Positions 45,721-56,689 are shown, counted from the first letter of the stretch. The stretch is 64,000 nucleotides of DNA from Bacillus sp. (in: firmicutes) (GCA_012842745.1 DUSF01000035.1:248001-312000), one strand, 5' to 3'. The notes: generated from the letters alone by a model not told the origin. Made by a program: numbers and translations.

Positions 45721-45778
45721 CGGGACATAGGAGCTGCGGTACTAGTAGATACGGCGATTCTATGTTCCGTTTGTTTTT
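45721..45778 (+). terminator. spoIVFB terminator
   Basis: A 10-bp stem (CGGGACATAG / CTATGTTCCG, with G-T) enclosing a 29-base loop, followed by TTTGTTTTT. Confidence 0.7.
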
Positions 45779-45791
45779 GCTCAAAAGAAAG

Positions 45792-46044
45792 TATAGTGCC
45801 CGTGCTCAAGAAAAAATCGTTTAATCGGTCACTAGGATGATACTATAGTGCCCGTGCTCAAGAAAAAACCGTTTAATCGGTCACTAGGATGATACTATAG
45901 TGCCCGTACTCAAGAAAAAATCGTTTAATCGGTCACTAGGAAGGTACTATAGTGCCCGTACTCAAGGAAAAATCGTTTAATCAGTCACTAGGATGATACT
46001 ATAGTGCCCGTGCTCAAGGAAAAATCGCTGAAACGGTCACTAGT
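45792..46044. repeat. Tandem array of five 52-bp repeats with internal stem-loops
   Basis: Five near-identical copies begin at 45792, 45844, 45896, 45948 and 46000, an exact 52-bp period. Each starts TATAGTGCCCG and contains CTCAAG, a poly-A block, ATCGTTTAATCGG and TCACTAGG. The ends of each unit are complementary (TAGTGCCCG / CGGTCACTA, eight of nine pairs), so each copy can form a stem-loop. There are no unique spacers, which excludes CRISPR. Copies differ by a few substitutions; the last is the most divergent and lacks the trailing part. No gene is encoded. Confidence 0.9.
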
Positions 46045-46169
46045 CTATCAGCCCTTCCCCATGTCCAACGACGCTGCTAGTCTTAAGCATACTAATATTC
46101 TATAATACTACATGAGATATCGTTCTGTTTCCTAATCCCAAATAATAAATAAAGTAAGGAAGAAATCAT

Positions 46170-47645
46170 TTGCGAAAAATTATTTTGAACTATCGAACAA
46201 CTGAAAAACGAGCTGCTGTTTTGGAAAATGATACATTAATGGAGCTTTTTATTGAGGGAGCTGACGAAGAGTCGATTGTCGGCAACATTTATAAAGGGCG
46301 GGTTGAAAAAGTAGTGCCAGGCATGCAGGCGGCATTTGTTAATATTGGTCAAGAGCGCAATGGTTTTTTACAAATCGAACAGCTTGTAGCCTATAAAAAT
46401 TTAGAGCCAGCAAGAAAGGTGAATGCATCCATTTCCAATTTGCTCCATGAGGGACAGGAGCTTGTTGTCCAAGTAACAAAAGATGGATTTGGCGAAAAGG
46501 GGCCAAGATTGACGACAATGCTTGAATTATCTGGGCTGTTTGTTATTTATTTGACAAATGATGCACAAATTTCTGTATCGAAGAAAATCGCAGAAAACGA
46601 AAGAGAAAAATGGCGCCGTTTTGGCCAGTCTATTTGTACAGAGAATGAAGGTGTCATTTTTCGAACAGCTTGTGCTGGCAAGGAGCCATCAGTAATTGGT
46701 GATGAAATGGCCTTTTTGAAAAAAACATGGCAGGATGTGCTTGCCAATCAACCCTCAAAGAAAGCACCTTGTCTTCTTTATAATAATTCAAGTTTTGCGG
46801 AGCGGCTTTTATGGGATATGGTTGGTGATGTGCCAACAGAAATTGTCGTTGATGATGGCCTTGTTTTTCGGACGCTGAAACAACGTCTTTCTATTTATGA
46901 TGATGGTGCATTAACTGAAGTTCGTTTGTATACGAATAAAGAAAATATTTTTTCTTATTTTGGAATCGAACAAGAGATGGACAAGCTTATAAGGCCTTAT
47001 GTGGAGCTTGAGAATGGCGCTAGCTTGATGATTGAAGAAACGGAAGCGTTGACAGTTGTTGATGTCAATACTGGAAAATTCACCGGGAAATATAATGCCA
47101 ATGAAACGATTGTTAAGACGAACGAAATCGCAGCAAGCGAAATTGCTAGGCAGCTTCGGCTCCGCAATATTGGTGGGATGATTTTGATTGATTTTATTAA
47201 TATGGAACATGAAAAAGACAGAGAGTTTGTGAAAAACAAACTTGTTGCGGCCTTAAAGACTGACCGCAATTATACAAAGGTTTTTAGATTTACTCAGTTA
47301 GGTCTGTTAGAAATGACAAGAAAAAAACAAAGAAAATCCTTACTCGAAAAAGTAACAATCCCCTGTCCAACATGTTGCGAAACTGGACGAGTCTATTCAA
47401 GTGAACAAGTTGCATTCCGTGTTGAAAGAGCACTATGGGAATTCAAAGGAATGGATCATGAAGCGATTTGGCTTGAAGTTCCAGAAAATGTTTCGGCTTT
47501 ATTAAAAGCGAACAATCATCTTACGGAATTGGAAGCGGCTTTACGATTTAAAATTTTTATAACAACAACTGAAAAGTACGTTGATACATTTAAAGTACGG
47601 CAGATCAGTTCGGAAAATGAAATAAGAAAGCGGCTTTTTAACTAA
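46170..47645 (+). CDS. rng: Ribonuclease G/E family endoribonuclease
   Basis: RNase G-like enzyme that cuts single-stranded AU-rich RNA and matures or degrades RNAs. The 491-residue protein has an N-terminal S1 domain (GNIYKGRVEKVVPGMQAAFV near residue 37), the RNase E/G catalytic core with Asp residues in VVDVNTGKF and LIDFINM, and the zinc-link CPTC near residue 401. The start TTG at 46170 has AAGGAAG upstream. It is the short RNase G form, lacking the RNase E scaffold tail. B. subtilis lacks an RNase E/G here. Confidence 0.95.
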   Translation: MRKIILNYRTTEKRAAVLENDTLMELFIEGADEESIVGNIYKGRVEKVVPGMQAAFVNIGQERNGFLQIEQLVAYKNLEPARKVNASISNLLHEGQELVVQVTKDGFGEKGPRLTTMLELSGLFVIYLTNDAQISVSKKIAENEREKWRRFGQSICTENEGVIFRTACAGKEPSVIGDEMAFLKKTWQDVLANQPSKKAPCLLYNNSSFAERLLWDMVGDVPTEIVVDDGLVFRTLKQRLSIYDDGALTEVRLYTNKENIFSYFGIEQEMDKLIRPYVELENGASLMIEETEALTVVDVNTGKFTGKYNANETIVKTNEIAASEIARQLRLRNIGGMILIDFINMEHEKDREFVKNKLVAALKTDRNYTKVFRFTQLGLLEMTRKKQRKSLLEKVTIPCPTCCETGRVYSSEQVAFRVERALWEFKGMDHEAIWLEVPENVSALLKANNHLTELEAALRFKIFITTTEKYVDTFKVRQISSENEIRKRLFN

Positions 47646-47689
47646 GGAAATTGGGACACGGTACCCGTCAATTTTCGTCCATTTTGCAA

Positions 47690-47835
47690 TTGACTTTTTT
47701 CACCGGATTATGGTATGATTTTCATTGTGTTTAATGTAGCGCACCACAGCTACAACCGCACAGAACAGGTTTTTAAACTGGATTCGAATGCAGTACCTGG
47801 GATGGCGAGTCTTAGTTTAAGAGGAGGTGCAGGGA
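47690..47835 (+). promoter_or_regulatory. rplU promoter and L21 leader
   Basis: A promoter TTGACT (47690-47695), 18-bp spacer, TATGAT (47714-47719) precedes a structured leader of about 110 bases before rplU. Its place and features match the L21 leader known upstream of rplU in Bacillales, thought to mediate autoregulation by a ribosomal protein. The leader assignment is from position and partial recognition. Confidence 0.75.
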
Positions 47836-48144
47836 ATGTACGCAATTATTGAAACTGGCGGTAAACAAGTGAAAGTTGAAGAAGGACAAGCAATCTACAT
47901 CGAAAAGCTTAACGCTGAAGCTGGCGAGACTGTTACTTTTGACAAAGTTTTAATGGTAGGTGGCGATAACGTAAAGGTTGGTAACCCAACTGTAGATGGT
48001 GCTTCTGTTACTGGTAAAGTTGAAAAGCAAGGCCGCGCTAAGAAAATTATCGTTTTCAAGTATAAATCAAAGAAAAACTACAAGCGTAAGCAAGGTCATC
48101 GTCAACCGTACACTAAAGTTGTTATCGAAAAAATTAACGGTTAA
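47836..48144 (+). CDS. rplU: 50S ribosomal protein L21
   Basis: Large-subunit protein of 102 residues binding 23S rRNA. It starts [18 protein letters not shown], the family signature; the ATG at 47836 is preferred over an upstream GTG lying within the GAGGAGG ribosome site. The C-terminus contains [17 protein letters not shown]. First gene of rplU-prp-rpmA. Confidence 0.98.
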   Translation: MYAIIETGGKQVKVEEGQAIYIEKLNAEAGETVTFDKVLMVGGDNVKVGNPTVDGASVTGKVEKQGRAKKIIVFKYKSKKNYKRKQGHRQPYTKVVIEKING

Positions 48145-48157
48145 TTAGGTTGATTGA

Positions 48158-48490
48158 ATGATTAAAGTAATTATAACAAGGCGTGCAGACCGTTCAATTG
48201 GCTCGTTTGAGTTAAGTGGGCACGCGGAATCTGGTCCTTATGGACATGATTTGGTGTGTGCGGCTGTTTCGGCTGTTGCTTTTGGAACAGTCAATGCGGT
48301 GTATGCTTTATGTCAGACGAAGCTTGAAATTGAACAAGGTAAAAAAGGCGGCTTTCTCCGCTGTGTTGTTCCTGATCATCTTGCTCAAGAAACAAATGAG
48401 AAAGTTCAATTATTACTTGAAGGTATGCTCGTATCTTTACAAACAATTGAGAATGATTACGGCAAATACATTCAAATAATGCAAAAATAA
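48158..48490 (+). CDS. prp: Ribosomal-processing cysteine protease Prp
   Basis: Cysteine protease (formerly YsxB) that removes the N-terminal extension of ribosomal protein L27 in Firmicutes. The 110-residue chain has the catalytic His and Cys in GHAESGPYGHDLVCAAVSA near residues 22-40. It lies between rplU and rpmA, and the neighbouring L27 has the matching cleavage site. Confidence 0.96.
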   Translation: MIKVIITRRADRSIGSFELSGHAESGPYGHDLVCAAVSAVAFGTVNAVYALCQTKLEIEQGKKGGFLRCVVPDHLAQETNEKVQLLLEGMLVSLQTIENDYGKYIQIMQK

Positions 48491-48516
48491 GTTTGAACGT
48501 ATAGGAGGTGAGACTG

Positions 48517-48801
48517 ATGTTAAGATTAGATCTTCAGTTTTTCGCATCTAAAAAAGGGGTAGGTAGTACAAAGAACGGTCGTGACTCTATCTCTAAGCGT
48601 CTAGGCGCTAAGCGTGCTGATGGCCAATTTGTTAACGGTGGAGAAATCCTTTACCGTCAACGTGGTACGAAAATCTATCCAGGAAATAATGTAGGTCGTG
48701 GTGGTGACGACACATTATTTGCTAAAACAGCTGGCATCGTACGTTACGAGCGTGTTGGTCGTGACAAGAAGCAAGTAAGTGTATATCCAGCTGCTCAATA
48801 A
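48517..48801 (+). CDS. rpmA: 50S ribosomal protein L27
   Basis: Ribosomal protein of 94 residues near the peptidyl transferase centre. The ATG at 48517 follows AGGAGGTGAG. The N-terminal extension [14 protein letters not shown] carries the Prp cleavage site, cut after FF to expose ASKKG. The rest ([20 protein letters not shown]) is typical of L27. A strong terminator follows. Confidence 0.98.
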   Translation: MLRLDLQFFASKKGVGSTKNGRDSISKRLGAKRADGQFVNGGEILYRQRGTKIYPGNNVGRGGDDTLFAKTAGIVRYERVGRDKKQVSVYPAAQ

Positions 48802-48821
48802 TTAGGTAAAGCTAATTGCAG

Positions 48822-48866
48822 AAATAAAGGCTCTAACCAACCCAATTGGTTAGAGCCTTTATTTTT
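48822..48866 (+). terminator. Terminator of rplU-prp-rpmA
   Basis: A long stem (AAATAAAGGCTCTAACCA / TGGTTAGAGCCTTTATTT), loop of about seven bases and a T run. Confidence 0.92.
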
Positions 48867-48929
48867 AGTTATCCATAAACAAAAATATTTGGTATAATGC
48901 ACTTACAATAACTAAATAGAGGTAAAATT

Positions 48930-49469
48930 ATGAAGAGAGAATGGAATGCAGTTGAAATCTTGCGGCATTCACGGCACGATTGGTTAAATAAATTGCAATT
49001 AATAAAAGGGAATCTAGCGTTAGACCGGTTAGATCGTGTTAATGAAATCATTGAAGAAATTATTATTGATACAAAAAATGAAGCGAAACTGTCTAACTTA
49101 AAAGCTCATAAGTTGGCGTCATTATTGATGTTATTTAACTGGGATGAGCGGCACTTTTTTCTTGATTTTGAGGTTATTGGTAATGAGCGCAATCTTTCTT
49201 TCCACGATGACGAACTAACTTCATGGTGTTTTGGTTTTTTAAATAATTTAAACAAGTCCATTAAACCCTTTGCTGAAAATAATTTAATTCTCTCAATCGA
49301 GTTATCGGACGAAGACGTTCGTTTTATTTATGATTTTAGTGGAATAATAGTAGACAAGAGGAGAATTTTAAATTACTTAGAAAACCAAAAAAATCATGGT
49401 ATAATAAAAGTTTTAGAGTATGAAGTACATAAAAATGAATTAGTTGTTATAACCAAAATTTTGTTATAG
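48930..49469 (+). CDS. spo0B: Sporulation initiation phosphotransferase Spo0B
   Basis: Central phosphotransferase of the sporulation phosphorelay, passing phosphate from Spo0F to Spo0A. The 179-residue protein has the phospho-accepting His in the helical hairpin HSRHDWLNKLQLIKGNLAL near residue 16. The C-terminal half has the fold of a histidine-kinase ATPase domain but lacks N, G1 and G2 boxes, as expected. It lies upstream of obgE with the usual B. subtilis neighbours. Confidence 0.93.
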   Translation: MKREWNAVEILRHSRHDWLNKLQLIKGNLALDRLDRVNEIIEEIIIDTKNEAKLSNLKAHKLASLLMLFNWDERHFFLDFEVIGNERNLSFHDDELTSWCFGFLNNLNKSIKPFAENNLILSIELSDEDVRFIYDFSGIIVDKRRILNYLENQKNHGIIKVLEYEVHKNELVVITKILL

Positions 49470-49502
49470 GTATATAAAAAATTTTGATACAGCTGAGGAT
49501 GA

Positions 49503-50798
<1,296 letters not shown>

Positions 50799-50807
50799 GT
50801 CCTAGAC

Positions 50808-50834
50808 AAGGCTGTCTTTTTTGGACAGTCTTTT
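50808..50834 (+). terminator. obgE terminator
   Basis: A short stem (AAGGCTGTC / GACAGTCTT) with a T-rich loop and TTTT after it. Confidence 0.65.
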
Positions 50835-50892
50835 AAATTCATTGCAAAAAGCGTATTTATTTGCTTCACATGGTCGTGGGGAGGGGTTTTAG

Positions 50893-51354
50893 TTGAAGGC
50901 AAAAAATGATGATAAGGAACAAAGCTATTATTTAATTCGGGAAGATTTTTTGCCGGAAGCAATGAAAAAAACGTTGGAAGCTAAAGCGCTTATTGAGCGC
51001 GGCAAATCGGTTTCTGTCGCAGATGCAGTGCAAATGGTTGGGCTTAGCAGAAGTGCTTTTTACAAATATCGAGATGGGATTTTCCCATTTCATGCGATTG
51101 TAAAAGAACGGATTATTACACTTTTTTTTCATCTTGAGGACCGTTCAGGAACATTATCAGAAATGCTTGCGATGGTTGCTGATGCAGGTTGTAATGTTTT
51201 AACAATTAACCAAAATATACCGCTTCAAGGGAAAGCAAATGTGACCTTATCTCTAAATACTTCAGGAATGAAGGAAGATATTAATGTATTAATTCAAAGA
51301 TTAAAGGGACTTGAATTTGTGAAGAAGGTAGAGATTCTTGGCTCTGGTGCTTAG
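50893..51354 (+). CDS. pheB: ACT-domain protein PheB
   Basis: A 153-residue protein paired with prephenate dehydratase in Bacillales. The start is TTG 50893 after GGGGAGGGG. A helix-turn-helix-like segment ([19 protein letters not shown]) is at about residues 40-58, and an ACT domain ([20 protein letters not shown]) fills the C-terminal half. It probably senses an amino acid, perhaps Phe, but its exact role is not settled. pheA follows 47 bases later. Confidence 0.92.
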   Translation: MKAKNDDKEQSYYLIREDFLPEAMKKTLEAKALIERGKSVSVADAVQMVGLSRSAFYKYRDGIFPFHAIVKERIITLFFHLEDRSGTLSEMLAMVADAGCNVLTINQNIPLQGKANVTLSLNTSGMKEDINVLIQRLKGLEFVKKVEILGSGA

Positions 51355-51401
51355 TAAGTTCTAGGTTTAATAAGAATAGATTAAAAGGGAGAGAAGTATA
51401 C

Positions 51402-52286
51402 GTGGCTTTAAAAGTTGGCTATTTAGGTCCAAAAGGGACTTTTACAAAAATTGCGGTTAATGAAATATTTCCTAATGAAGAAAATATTCCATATGATACA
51501 ATTCTAGCAAGTATTGAAGCTGTTACGAACGGTGATGTAGAATTTGCTGTTGTTCCATTGGAAAATGCAATTGAAGGGTCTGTCAATATTACGATTGATT
51601 ATTTAATTCATGAACAAAACCTGCCCATCGTTGGCGAAATTATTGTGCCAATCCGTCAGCATTTAATGGTGCATCCAAAAAATAAGTGTCAATGGGAAAA
51701 TGCCACGACTGTTCTTTCTCATTCACATGCAATTGCCCAATGTCATAAATTTTTGCACACAAAAATGCCAAACGTTGAAATTCAATTTGTTAACTCCACT
51801 GGTGCAGCAGCAGAATATGTAAATGAGCATCCAGAGGACTGTATTGCTGCCATTGGAAACGAGTTGGCTGCAAAAGAATATGGGTTAGACATCGTGAAAA
51901 AAGATGTTCATGATTATGATAATAACCACACTCGTTTTGTCATTCTTCATAAAAACAATGTTGAACTAGGCACATCACAGCGCTCTTATGGCGGTGACCG
52001 CACAACGCTAATGGTTTCATTACCATCAGACTATGCAGGGGCATTACATCAAGTGTTGTCAGCATTTGCTTGGCGTAAATTAAATTTATCAAAGATTGAA
52101 TCACGCCCAATGAAAACAGGGTTAGGTAATTATTTCTTCTTAATCGATGTGGAAATGAAAATGGATGAAGTTTTAATACCTGGAGTGGTGGCGGAGCTTG
52201 AAGCACTTGGCTGCTCTGTGCGGATTTTAGGTAGCTATCCATATTATTTTGTAGGAAAAGAACAAAGCAGTACATTACAAAATTAA
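51402..52286 (+). CDS. pheA: Prephenate dehydratase
   Basis: Converts prephenate to phenylpyruvate in phenylalanine synthesis. The 294-residue enzyme has the PDT catalytic domain, starting YLGPKGTFTKIA and containing the HTRFVIL motif near residue 178, and a C-terminal ACT domain with the Phe-binding ESRP motif (KIESRPMKTGLGNY). The GTG at 51402 follows AAAGGGAGAG. It ends just before a shared terminator with niaR. Confidence 0.96.
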   Translation: MALKVGYLGPKGTFTKIAVNEIFPNEENIPYDTILASIEAVTNGDVEFAVVPLENAIEGSVNITIDYLIHEQNLPIVGEIIVPIRQHLMVHPKNKCQWENATTVLSHSHAIAQCHKFLHTKMPNVEIQFVNSTGAAAEYVNEHPEDCIAAIGNELAAKEYGLDIVKKDVHDYDNNHTRFVILHKNNVELGTSQRSYGGDRTTLMVSLPSDYAGALHQVLSAFAWRKLNLSKIESRPMKTGLGNYFFLIDVEMKMDEVLIPGVVAELEALGCSVRILGSYPYYFVGKEQSSTLQN

Positions 52287-52292
52287 AAAAGT

Positions 52293-52352
52293 TGCCCCGG
52301 TTAAAAAATTGCTCTCCTAAGTTTAAGAGGGGGACAAATTTTAGCCGGGGCA
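52293..52352. terminator. Terminator between pheA and niaR
   Basis: A strong stem (TGCCCCGGTTAAAA with its near-complement ending in CCGGGGCA) around an inner hairpin. On the minus strand it is followed by AACTTTTTT, so it ends nifS-niaR and probably also pheA. Confidence 0.88.
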
Positions 52353-52358
52353 TTAAAA

Positions 52359-52895
52359 CTATTGCCGTACTAAAAAACCAGCTTCCGCTAACTTTTGGAT
52401 GGCGTGATCTAGTTGTTCCTCACTATCGGCTTCAAGTGTATGGATATGCGGGCCTCCTGTAAGCTGAAGCAATAGCGGAGCATTTGTCTGTTTAACTTTT
52501 TCATAAAATTCGTCGACATCATTGCGGTTGCTAACTTCAATCGAGGCCGACAACTTCCCATAGAGCGGGTGTTCAACTTTGACATCCTTTACAGTTACAC
52601 CGCAATCAACGATTAAATTTAGCTCATCTTTTGTTTGTTCATGATTATGTGTACTGACAATTTCTCTAGAAGGGCGCGTCTTTTTTTGTTCCTTGAAATA
52701 AACGTAACCTTGGGAGGTTGCAATAATTGGTTCATTGCGGGCCTTGAGCAAGGAAATATCCTGACTAATTACTTGTCGGCTTACATTAGTCTTTTCCGCT
52801 ATGAAGCTTCCAGTCAGCGGTTTATCACTTTCTTTTAACCATTCGAGAATAAGTTTGCGCCGGTCTTCCCCAAGGATTTTTTTACCACTAGGCAA
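52359..52895 (-). CDS. niaR: NAD biosynthesis repressor NiaR
   Basis: Niacin-responsive transcriptional repressor (YrxA) of the divergent nad genes. The TTG at 52895 is chosen because AAGGGGGAG lies six bases upstream and because the resulting 178-residue N-terminus lines up with B. subtilis NiaR; an ATG eight codons earlier lacks a ribosome site. It has an HTH-11 domain (NVSRQVISQDISLLKARNEP) and a 3H domain with conserved His in EHPLYGK and GGPHIHTLE. It is co-transcribed with nifS, 13 bases upstream. Confidence 0.95.
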   Translation of the reverse strand: MPSGKKILGEDRRKLILEWLKESDKPLTGSFIAEKTNVSRQVISQDISLLKARNEPIIATSQGYVYFKEQKKTRPSREIVSTHNHEQTKDELNLIVDCGVTVKDVKVEHPLYGKLSASIEVSNRNDVDEFYEKVKQTNAPLLLQLTGGPHIHTLEADSEEQLDHAIQKLAEAGFLVRQ

Positions 52896-52908
52896 AATAC
52901 TCTCCCCC

Positions 52909-54048
52909 TTATCCAACATTAAAATGCTTTTTCAAAAACGTTTGAAAAATATTGATTGTTTTCTTGATCTCAGCTTCCGTTGTTAGCTTTCCAAGTGAGA
53001 GGCGGACAAATTGTTTTGCTTCCTCCTTAGATTTTCCAATAGCTACTAAAGTTTTTGATGGCTTTTGCATGCCAACGGCACAAGCACTGCCAGTTGAAAT
53101 GGCAACACCATAACGGTTGCATTCAAGCATTACATATTGACCTTCAATTCCAGCTACCGTTAGTCCGATAATATGCTCTAACCGTTGCTGGCTTGGGCCT
53201 AGCTCTGTAATTGTCCAAGCATCACTTTGAATCCCATTAATTAGCATTTCCCGCAAATATGTAAATCTTTTCTGTTCACTATCGATAATTGGAAAAACTT
53301 CTTCCGCCGCTGCAACAAATGCTGCAATTCCTGGAACATTGACCGTGCCTGGTCTAAAGCCGCTTTCATGTGTCGTATTTGGTATAACTGCTTTCCAAGT
53401 CCGCGCCGGATTTATATAACAAGCTCCGACGCCCTTTGGACCGTAAATTTTATGACTGGAGATGGAAATACTATCAAGTTTCGCCTCTCTCGCATCGATT
53501 TCAATTTTTCCAAACGTTTGAACACAGTCACTATGAAAAAGAATATCATGCTTATTTAGTAGTTCACCTATCAAAACTAAATCTTGGATAGCGCCGATTT
53601 CTGAATTTCCGTGGTGAATGGTTGCCAAAACTGTATCTGGACGAATGGCTTCACTCAAAGCTTCTAAATTGACTCTTCCTTCTTCGTTAACAGGGATAAA
53701 AGTAATTTCATAGCCACTTTCTTCTAATTGGTCCAAAGTGTTCGCAATCGATGAATGCTCTAATTTTGTCGAAATAATATGTTTCCCTTGTTTATGCTGC
53801 CCTTTAAGCAATGAATGAATCGCTAAATAATTTGACTCCGAGCCACCGCTTGTAAAAAAAATACCTTTAGCGTCACCGTTAATAAAACTAGCAATTGTTT
53901 TTCGTGATTCCTCCAAAATGGTTTGTGCGGTTGCGCCAATATCATGAAGACTACTTGAATTACCGAAAAATTGACTTGCAACTTGGCTATATACATGTAA
54001 AGCTTTTTCACTCATTGGTGTTGTTGCCGCATAATCTAAATAAATCAC
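52909..54048 (-). CDS. nifS: Cysteine desulfurase NifS (NAD-gene type)
   Basis: PLP enzyme that takes sulfur from cysteine, here most likely for the Fe-S cluster of quinolinate synthase NadA. The 379-residue chain begins IYLDYAATTPMS. The PLP-lysine is in SSHKIYGPKG near residue 202, and the active Cys in TGSACAVGMQKPS near residue 325. The start is GTG 54048 after GAGAGGAC. It is divergent from nadBCA and followed by niaR. Confidence 0.94.
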   Translation of the reverse strand: MIYLDYAATTPMSEKALHVYSQVASQFFGNSSSLHDIGATAQTILEESRKTIASFINGDAKGIFFTSGGSESNYLAIHSLLKGQHKQGKHIISTKLEHSSIANTLDQLEESGYEITFIPVNEEGRVNLEALSEAIRPDTVLATIHHGNSEIGAIQDLVLIGELLNKHDILFHSDCVQTFGKIEIDAREAKLDSISISSHKIYGPKGVGACYINPARTWKAVIPNTTHESGFRPGTVNVPGIAAFVAAAEEVFPIIDSEQKRFTYLREMLINGIQSDAWTITELGPSQQRLEHIIGLTVAGIEGQYVMLECNRYGVAISTGSACAVGMQKPSKTLVAIGKSKEEAKQFVRLSLGKLTTEAEIKKTINIFQTFLKKHFNVG

Positions 54049-54156
54049 TGCTGTCCTCTCCTAACTGTTTTTCTCTGAATAATTATTGTGGAAAAATTGT
54101 CCAAATTGTGTCTTTTACATAAAAAAACTCTTGTCATTAGTTTAAATATATGTAAA

Positions 54157-54178
54157 TATAAGTGTCAAGACAGTTCGA
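54157..54178. promoter_or_regulatory. Candidate NiaR operator
   Basis: In the divergent nifS-nadB gap the dyad TGTCAAGACA (54163-54172; GTGTCAAGACAG with flanks) agrees with the NiaR box core TGTCTTGACA as I remember it. It lies before a probable nadB promoter (ATGACA near 54184 and TATATG or TATGCT near 54207). Placement fits repression of both transcription units. Confidence 0.65.
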
Positions 54179-54233
54179 TTTTTATGACATGAAAGCTAAT
54201 TAAATCTATATGCTAAGATGTGGGGGCCAGATA

Positions 54234-55802
54234 ATGACCGTAAAATGTATCGCAGATATCGTCATTATTGGAAGTGGCATTGCTGCTTTAGTAGCAGCTG
54301 AGCGTTTAAGTCAACAAAAAAATGTGATTATTATCACAAAGTCAAAAAAGGAAAATAGCAACTCGAACCGCGCCCAAGGGGGTGTCGCAGCAGCTATATC
54401 GCGAAATGATCATTGGGAATATCATTTTAGCGACACTTTGACAGCGGGAAATTACCATAACATTGAAAAAGCTGTGCAAACCCTTGTCCAAAAAGGACCT
54501 GGCTACCTTCGGGGCATGATGGATGAAGGCATATCCTTTGACAAGGATGGAAATGGGAAGCTTGTACTTGGGCAAGAAGGTGCCCATAGTATGCGGAGAA
54601 TTTTACATGCTGGCGGCGATGCGACTGGAAAAGCTCTCGTTGACTTTATGTTCAATCGTCTTCGCTCAAATCGAAGGGTGAAAATTTTCGAAAATGTAGT
54701 CGCGGTTGATTTGATTGTTCAAGATAACCGCTGTTATGGGGTAAAGGTAAAAACAAATGCTGGAAAAATCAAACGATTATATACAAGTGATACGGTCCTT
54801 GCAGCTGGCGGCAGTGGGGGATTATATTCTTTTACATCGAATGATCCAACCGTAACAGGTGATGGCATCGCCATGGCTTATCGTGCAGGTGCTAAATTAG
54901 CAGATTTAGAGTTTGTTCAATTTCATCCAACATTGCTTTACATTAATGGTGATGTAAAAGGGCTTATTTCGGAGGCTGTACGTGGCGAAGGTGCTGTTCT
55001 CGTAACGAAAAATGGAGATCGATTAATGCGTGGCGTTCATCGTCAAGAGGACTTAGCCCCACGGGATGTCGTTTCACGAGAAATTAATCGGGCCGTTTTA
55101 AATGGAGAACAAATATTTCTAGATATTTCAATGATAAATGATTTTACGAATCGCTTTCCAACGATAACTGAGTTGTGTGAGCAAAATAGCGTTAATGTAA
55201 AGGCAGGAAAAATTCCAGTTGTACCTGGTGCACATTTTCATATGGGTGGTGTTGACGTTAATGAAGTGGGCCAAACTTCAGTCAATCATTTATATGCGAT
55301 TGGTGAGGTTGCCTGTACCGGTGTCCATGGTGCTAACAGATTATCAAGCAACTCCCTCTTAGAAGGAATTGTTTTTGCAAATGAATTAGCAGATTTTCTT
55401 TTAAGCATGGAAGCACCGCAAGAATTTGAAATTCCTTCGCTCAAAATAGTGAATGAAAAAATTGAATCCATATCTTTACCTACTAAAGAAGAAATAAAAG
55501 CAATCATGATGAAATACGCTGGAATTGTTCGTGACGAAAAAGGATTACAATACGCAAAGCAATGGTTTGAACAATACGTACCAACCAATGAAATCATCCA
55601 AGTGCCAGCAGAACATTTGACATATGAACAAATTAGTATTTATAACATGCTACAGGCAGGATGGCTTATTACAACTTCAGCTTTAATGAGAGAAGAAAGC
55701 CGTGGTGGCCATTATCGCTCTGATTTTTCAGAAGAAAGCAATGATTGGTTGAAGAAAAAAATCGTAAGAAGCTCTCTCATCCCTGCACATAGCACATTTT
55801 AA
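54234..55802 (+). CDS. nadB: L-aspartate oxidase
   Basis: FAD enzyme oxidising aspartate to iminoaspartate, first step of NAD synthesis. The start ATG at 54234 has GGGGG upstream at the right distance; an in-frame ATG at 54210 lacks one. The 522-residue chain has the FAD-binding motif IIGSGIAALVAA near residue 11, SNRAQGGVAAA near residue 43 and the catalytic HFHMGGVDVNE region near residue 335. It is the first gene of nadB-nadC-nadA. Confidence 0.97.
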   Translation: MTVKCIADIVIIGSGIAALVAAERLSQQKNVIIITKSKKENSNSNRAQGGVAAAISRNDHWEYHFSDTLTAGNYHNIEKAVQTLVQKGPGYLRGMMDEGISFDKDGNGKLVLGQEGAHSMRRILHAGGDATGKALVDFMFNRLRSNRRVKIFENVVAVDLIVQDNRCYGVKVKTNAGKIKRLYTSDTVLAAGGSGGLYSFTSNDPTVTGDGIAMAYRAGAKLADLEFVQFHPTLLYINGDVKGLISEAVRGEGAVLVTKNGDRLMRGVHRQEDLAPRDVVSREINRAVLNGEQIFLDISMINDFTNRFPTITELCEQNSVNVKAGKIPVVPGAHFHMGGVDVNEVGQTSVNHLYAIGEVACTGVHGANRLSSNSLLEGIVFANELADFLLSMEAPQEFEIPSLKIVNEKIESISLPTKEEIKAIMMKYAGIVRDEKGLQYAKQWFEQYVPTNEIIQVPAEHLTYEQISIYNMLQAGWLITTSALMREESRGGHYRSDFSEESNDWLKKKIVRSSLIPAHSTF

Positions 55803-55846
55803 AGAGGCAGTACGGCAACTAATAAAATAAGGGGTAATTTCAAAAA

Positions 55847-56689
55847 ATGAACAAAATTAAACTGCGTAAGAAATTACAAGAGTTTTATATAGAGGATTTA
55901 GGAGAATTCGATATCACTAGTGAATATATTTTTCCGTTAGCAAAAGTATCGAGTGGAAGCTTTTTAGTGAAAAAAGACGGTGTACTTGCTGGTGTTGAAA
56001 TCATTAAAGAAGCGTATGCACTTTTTGACCCATCGATTGAAGTGGTGTTATACAAAAAAGATGGAGACTTTGTTGAAAAAGGGGAAATCATTGCTTCTGT
56101 TAAAGGGCCTGTTGCGTATTTGTTAAGTGCCGAGCGTGTCATTTTAAACCTTATTCAGCATATGAGTGGTATTGCTACTTTAACAAGAGAAGCGGTTATG
56201 GCGCTGAACAGTGACCATACAAGAATTTGTGATACAAGAAAAACAATGCCGGGTTTAAGGATGTTTGATAAATATGCGATTCGTTGCGGCGGCGGTTTTA
56301 ACCATCGCTTTGGCTTGTATGATGGTGTCATGATTAAGGACAACCATATTACTTTTGCCGGTAGTATTAAAGAAGCAGTTGCCAAAGTTCGTTCCCAAGT
56401 TGGGCATATGGTGAAAATTGAGGTTGAAACGGAGTCAAAGGAACAAGTGTTAGAAGCAATTGAAGCTGGGGCGGATGTCATCATGTTCGATAATCGCTCA
56501 CCAGAGGAGGTTGCCGAATATGTCAAGCTCGTTCCGAAAGGCATTGTAACAGAAATTTCCGGTGGCCTAACTTTAGATACAATCGGCTCTTATCGTGATA
56601 CAAAAGTTGATTATATTTCGCTTGGAATGCTGACACATTCTGTAGTAGCATTGGACATAAGCTTTAATCTTGAGGGAGGAGATAAATAA
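55847..56689 (+). CDS. nadC: Quinolinate phosphoribosyltransferase
   Basis: Converts quinolinate and PRPP to nicotinate mononucleotide. The 280-residue protein shows the motifs [20 protein letters not shown] near residue 127, [15 protein letters not shown] and VEVETES. Its stop codon shares one base with the nadA start, showing tight coupling. Preceded by AAGGGGTAA. Confidence 0.97.
   Translation: MNKIKLRKKLQEFYIEDLGEFDITSEYIFPLAKVSSGSFLVKKDGVLAGVEIIKEAYALFDPSIEVVLYKKDGDFVEKGEIIASVKGPVAYLLSAERVILNLIQHMSGIATLTREAVMALNSDHTRICDTRKTMPGLRMFDKYAIRCGGGFNHRFGLYDGVMIKDNHITFAGSIKEAVAKVRSQVGHMVKIEVETESKEQVLEAIEAGADVIMFDNRSPEEVAEYVKLVPKGIVTEISGGLTLDTIGSYRDTKVDYISLGMLTHSVVALDISFNLEGGDK

Noticed and set aside
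45792..46044. CRISPR array
   Set aside because: The repeated unit has no unique spacers: the whole 52-bp period is conserved, and there are no cas genes in the window.
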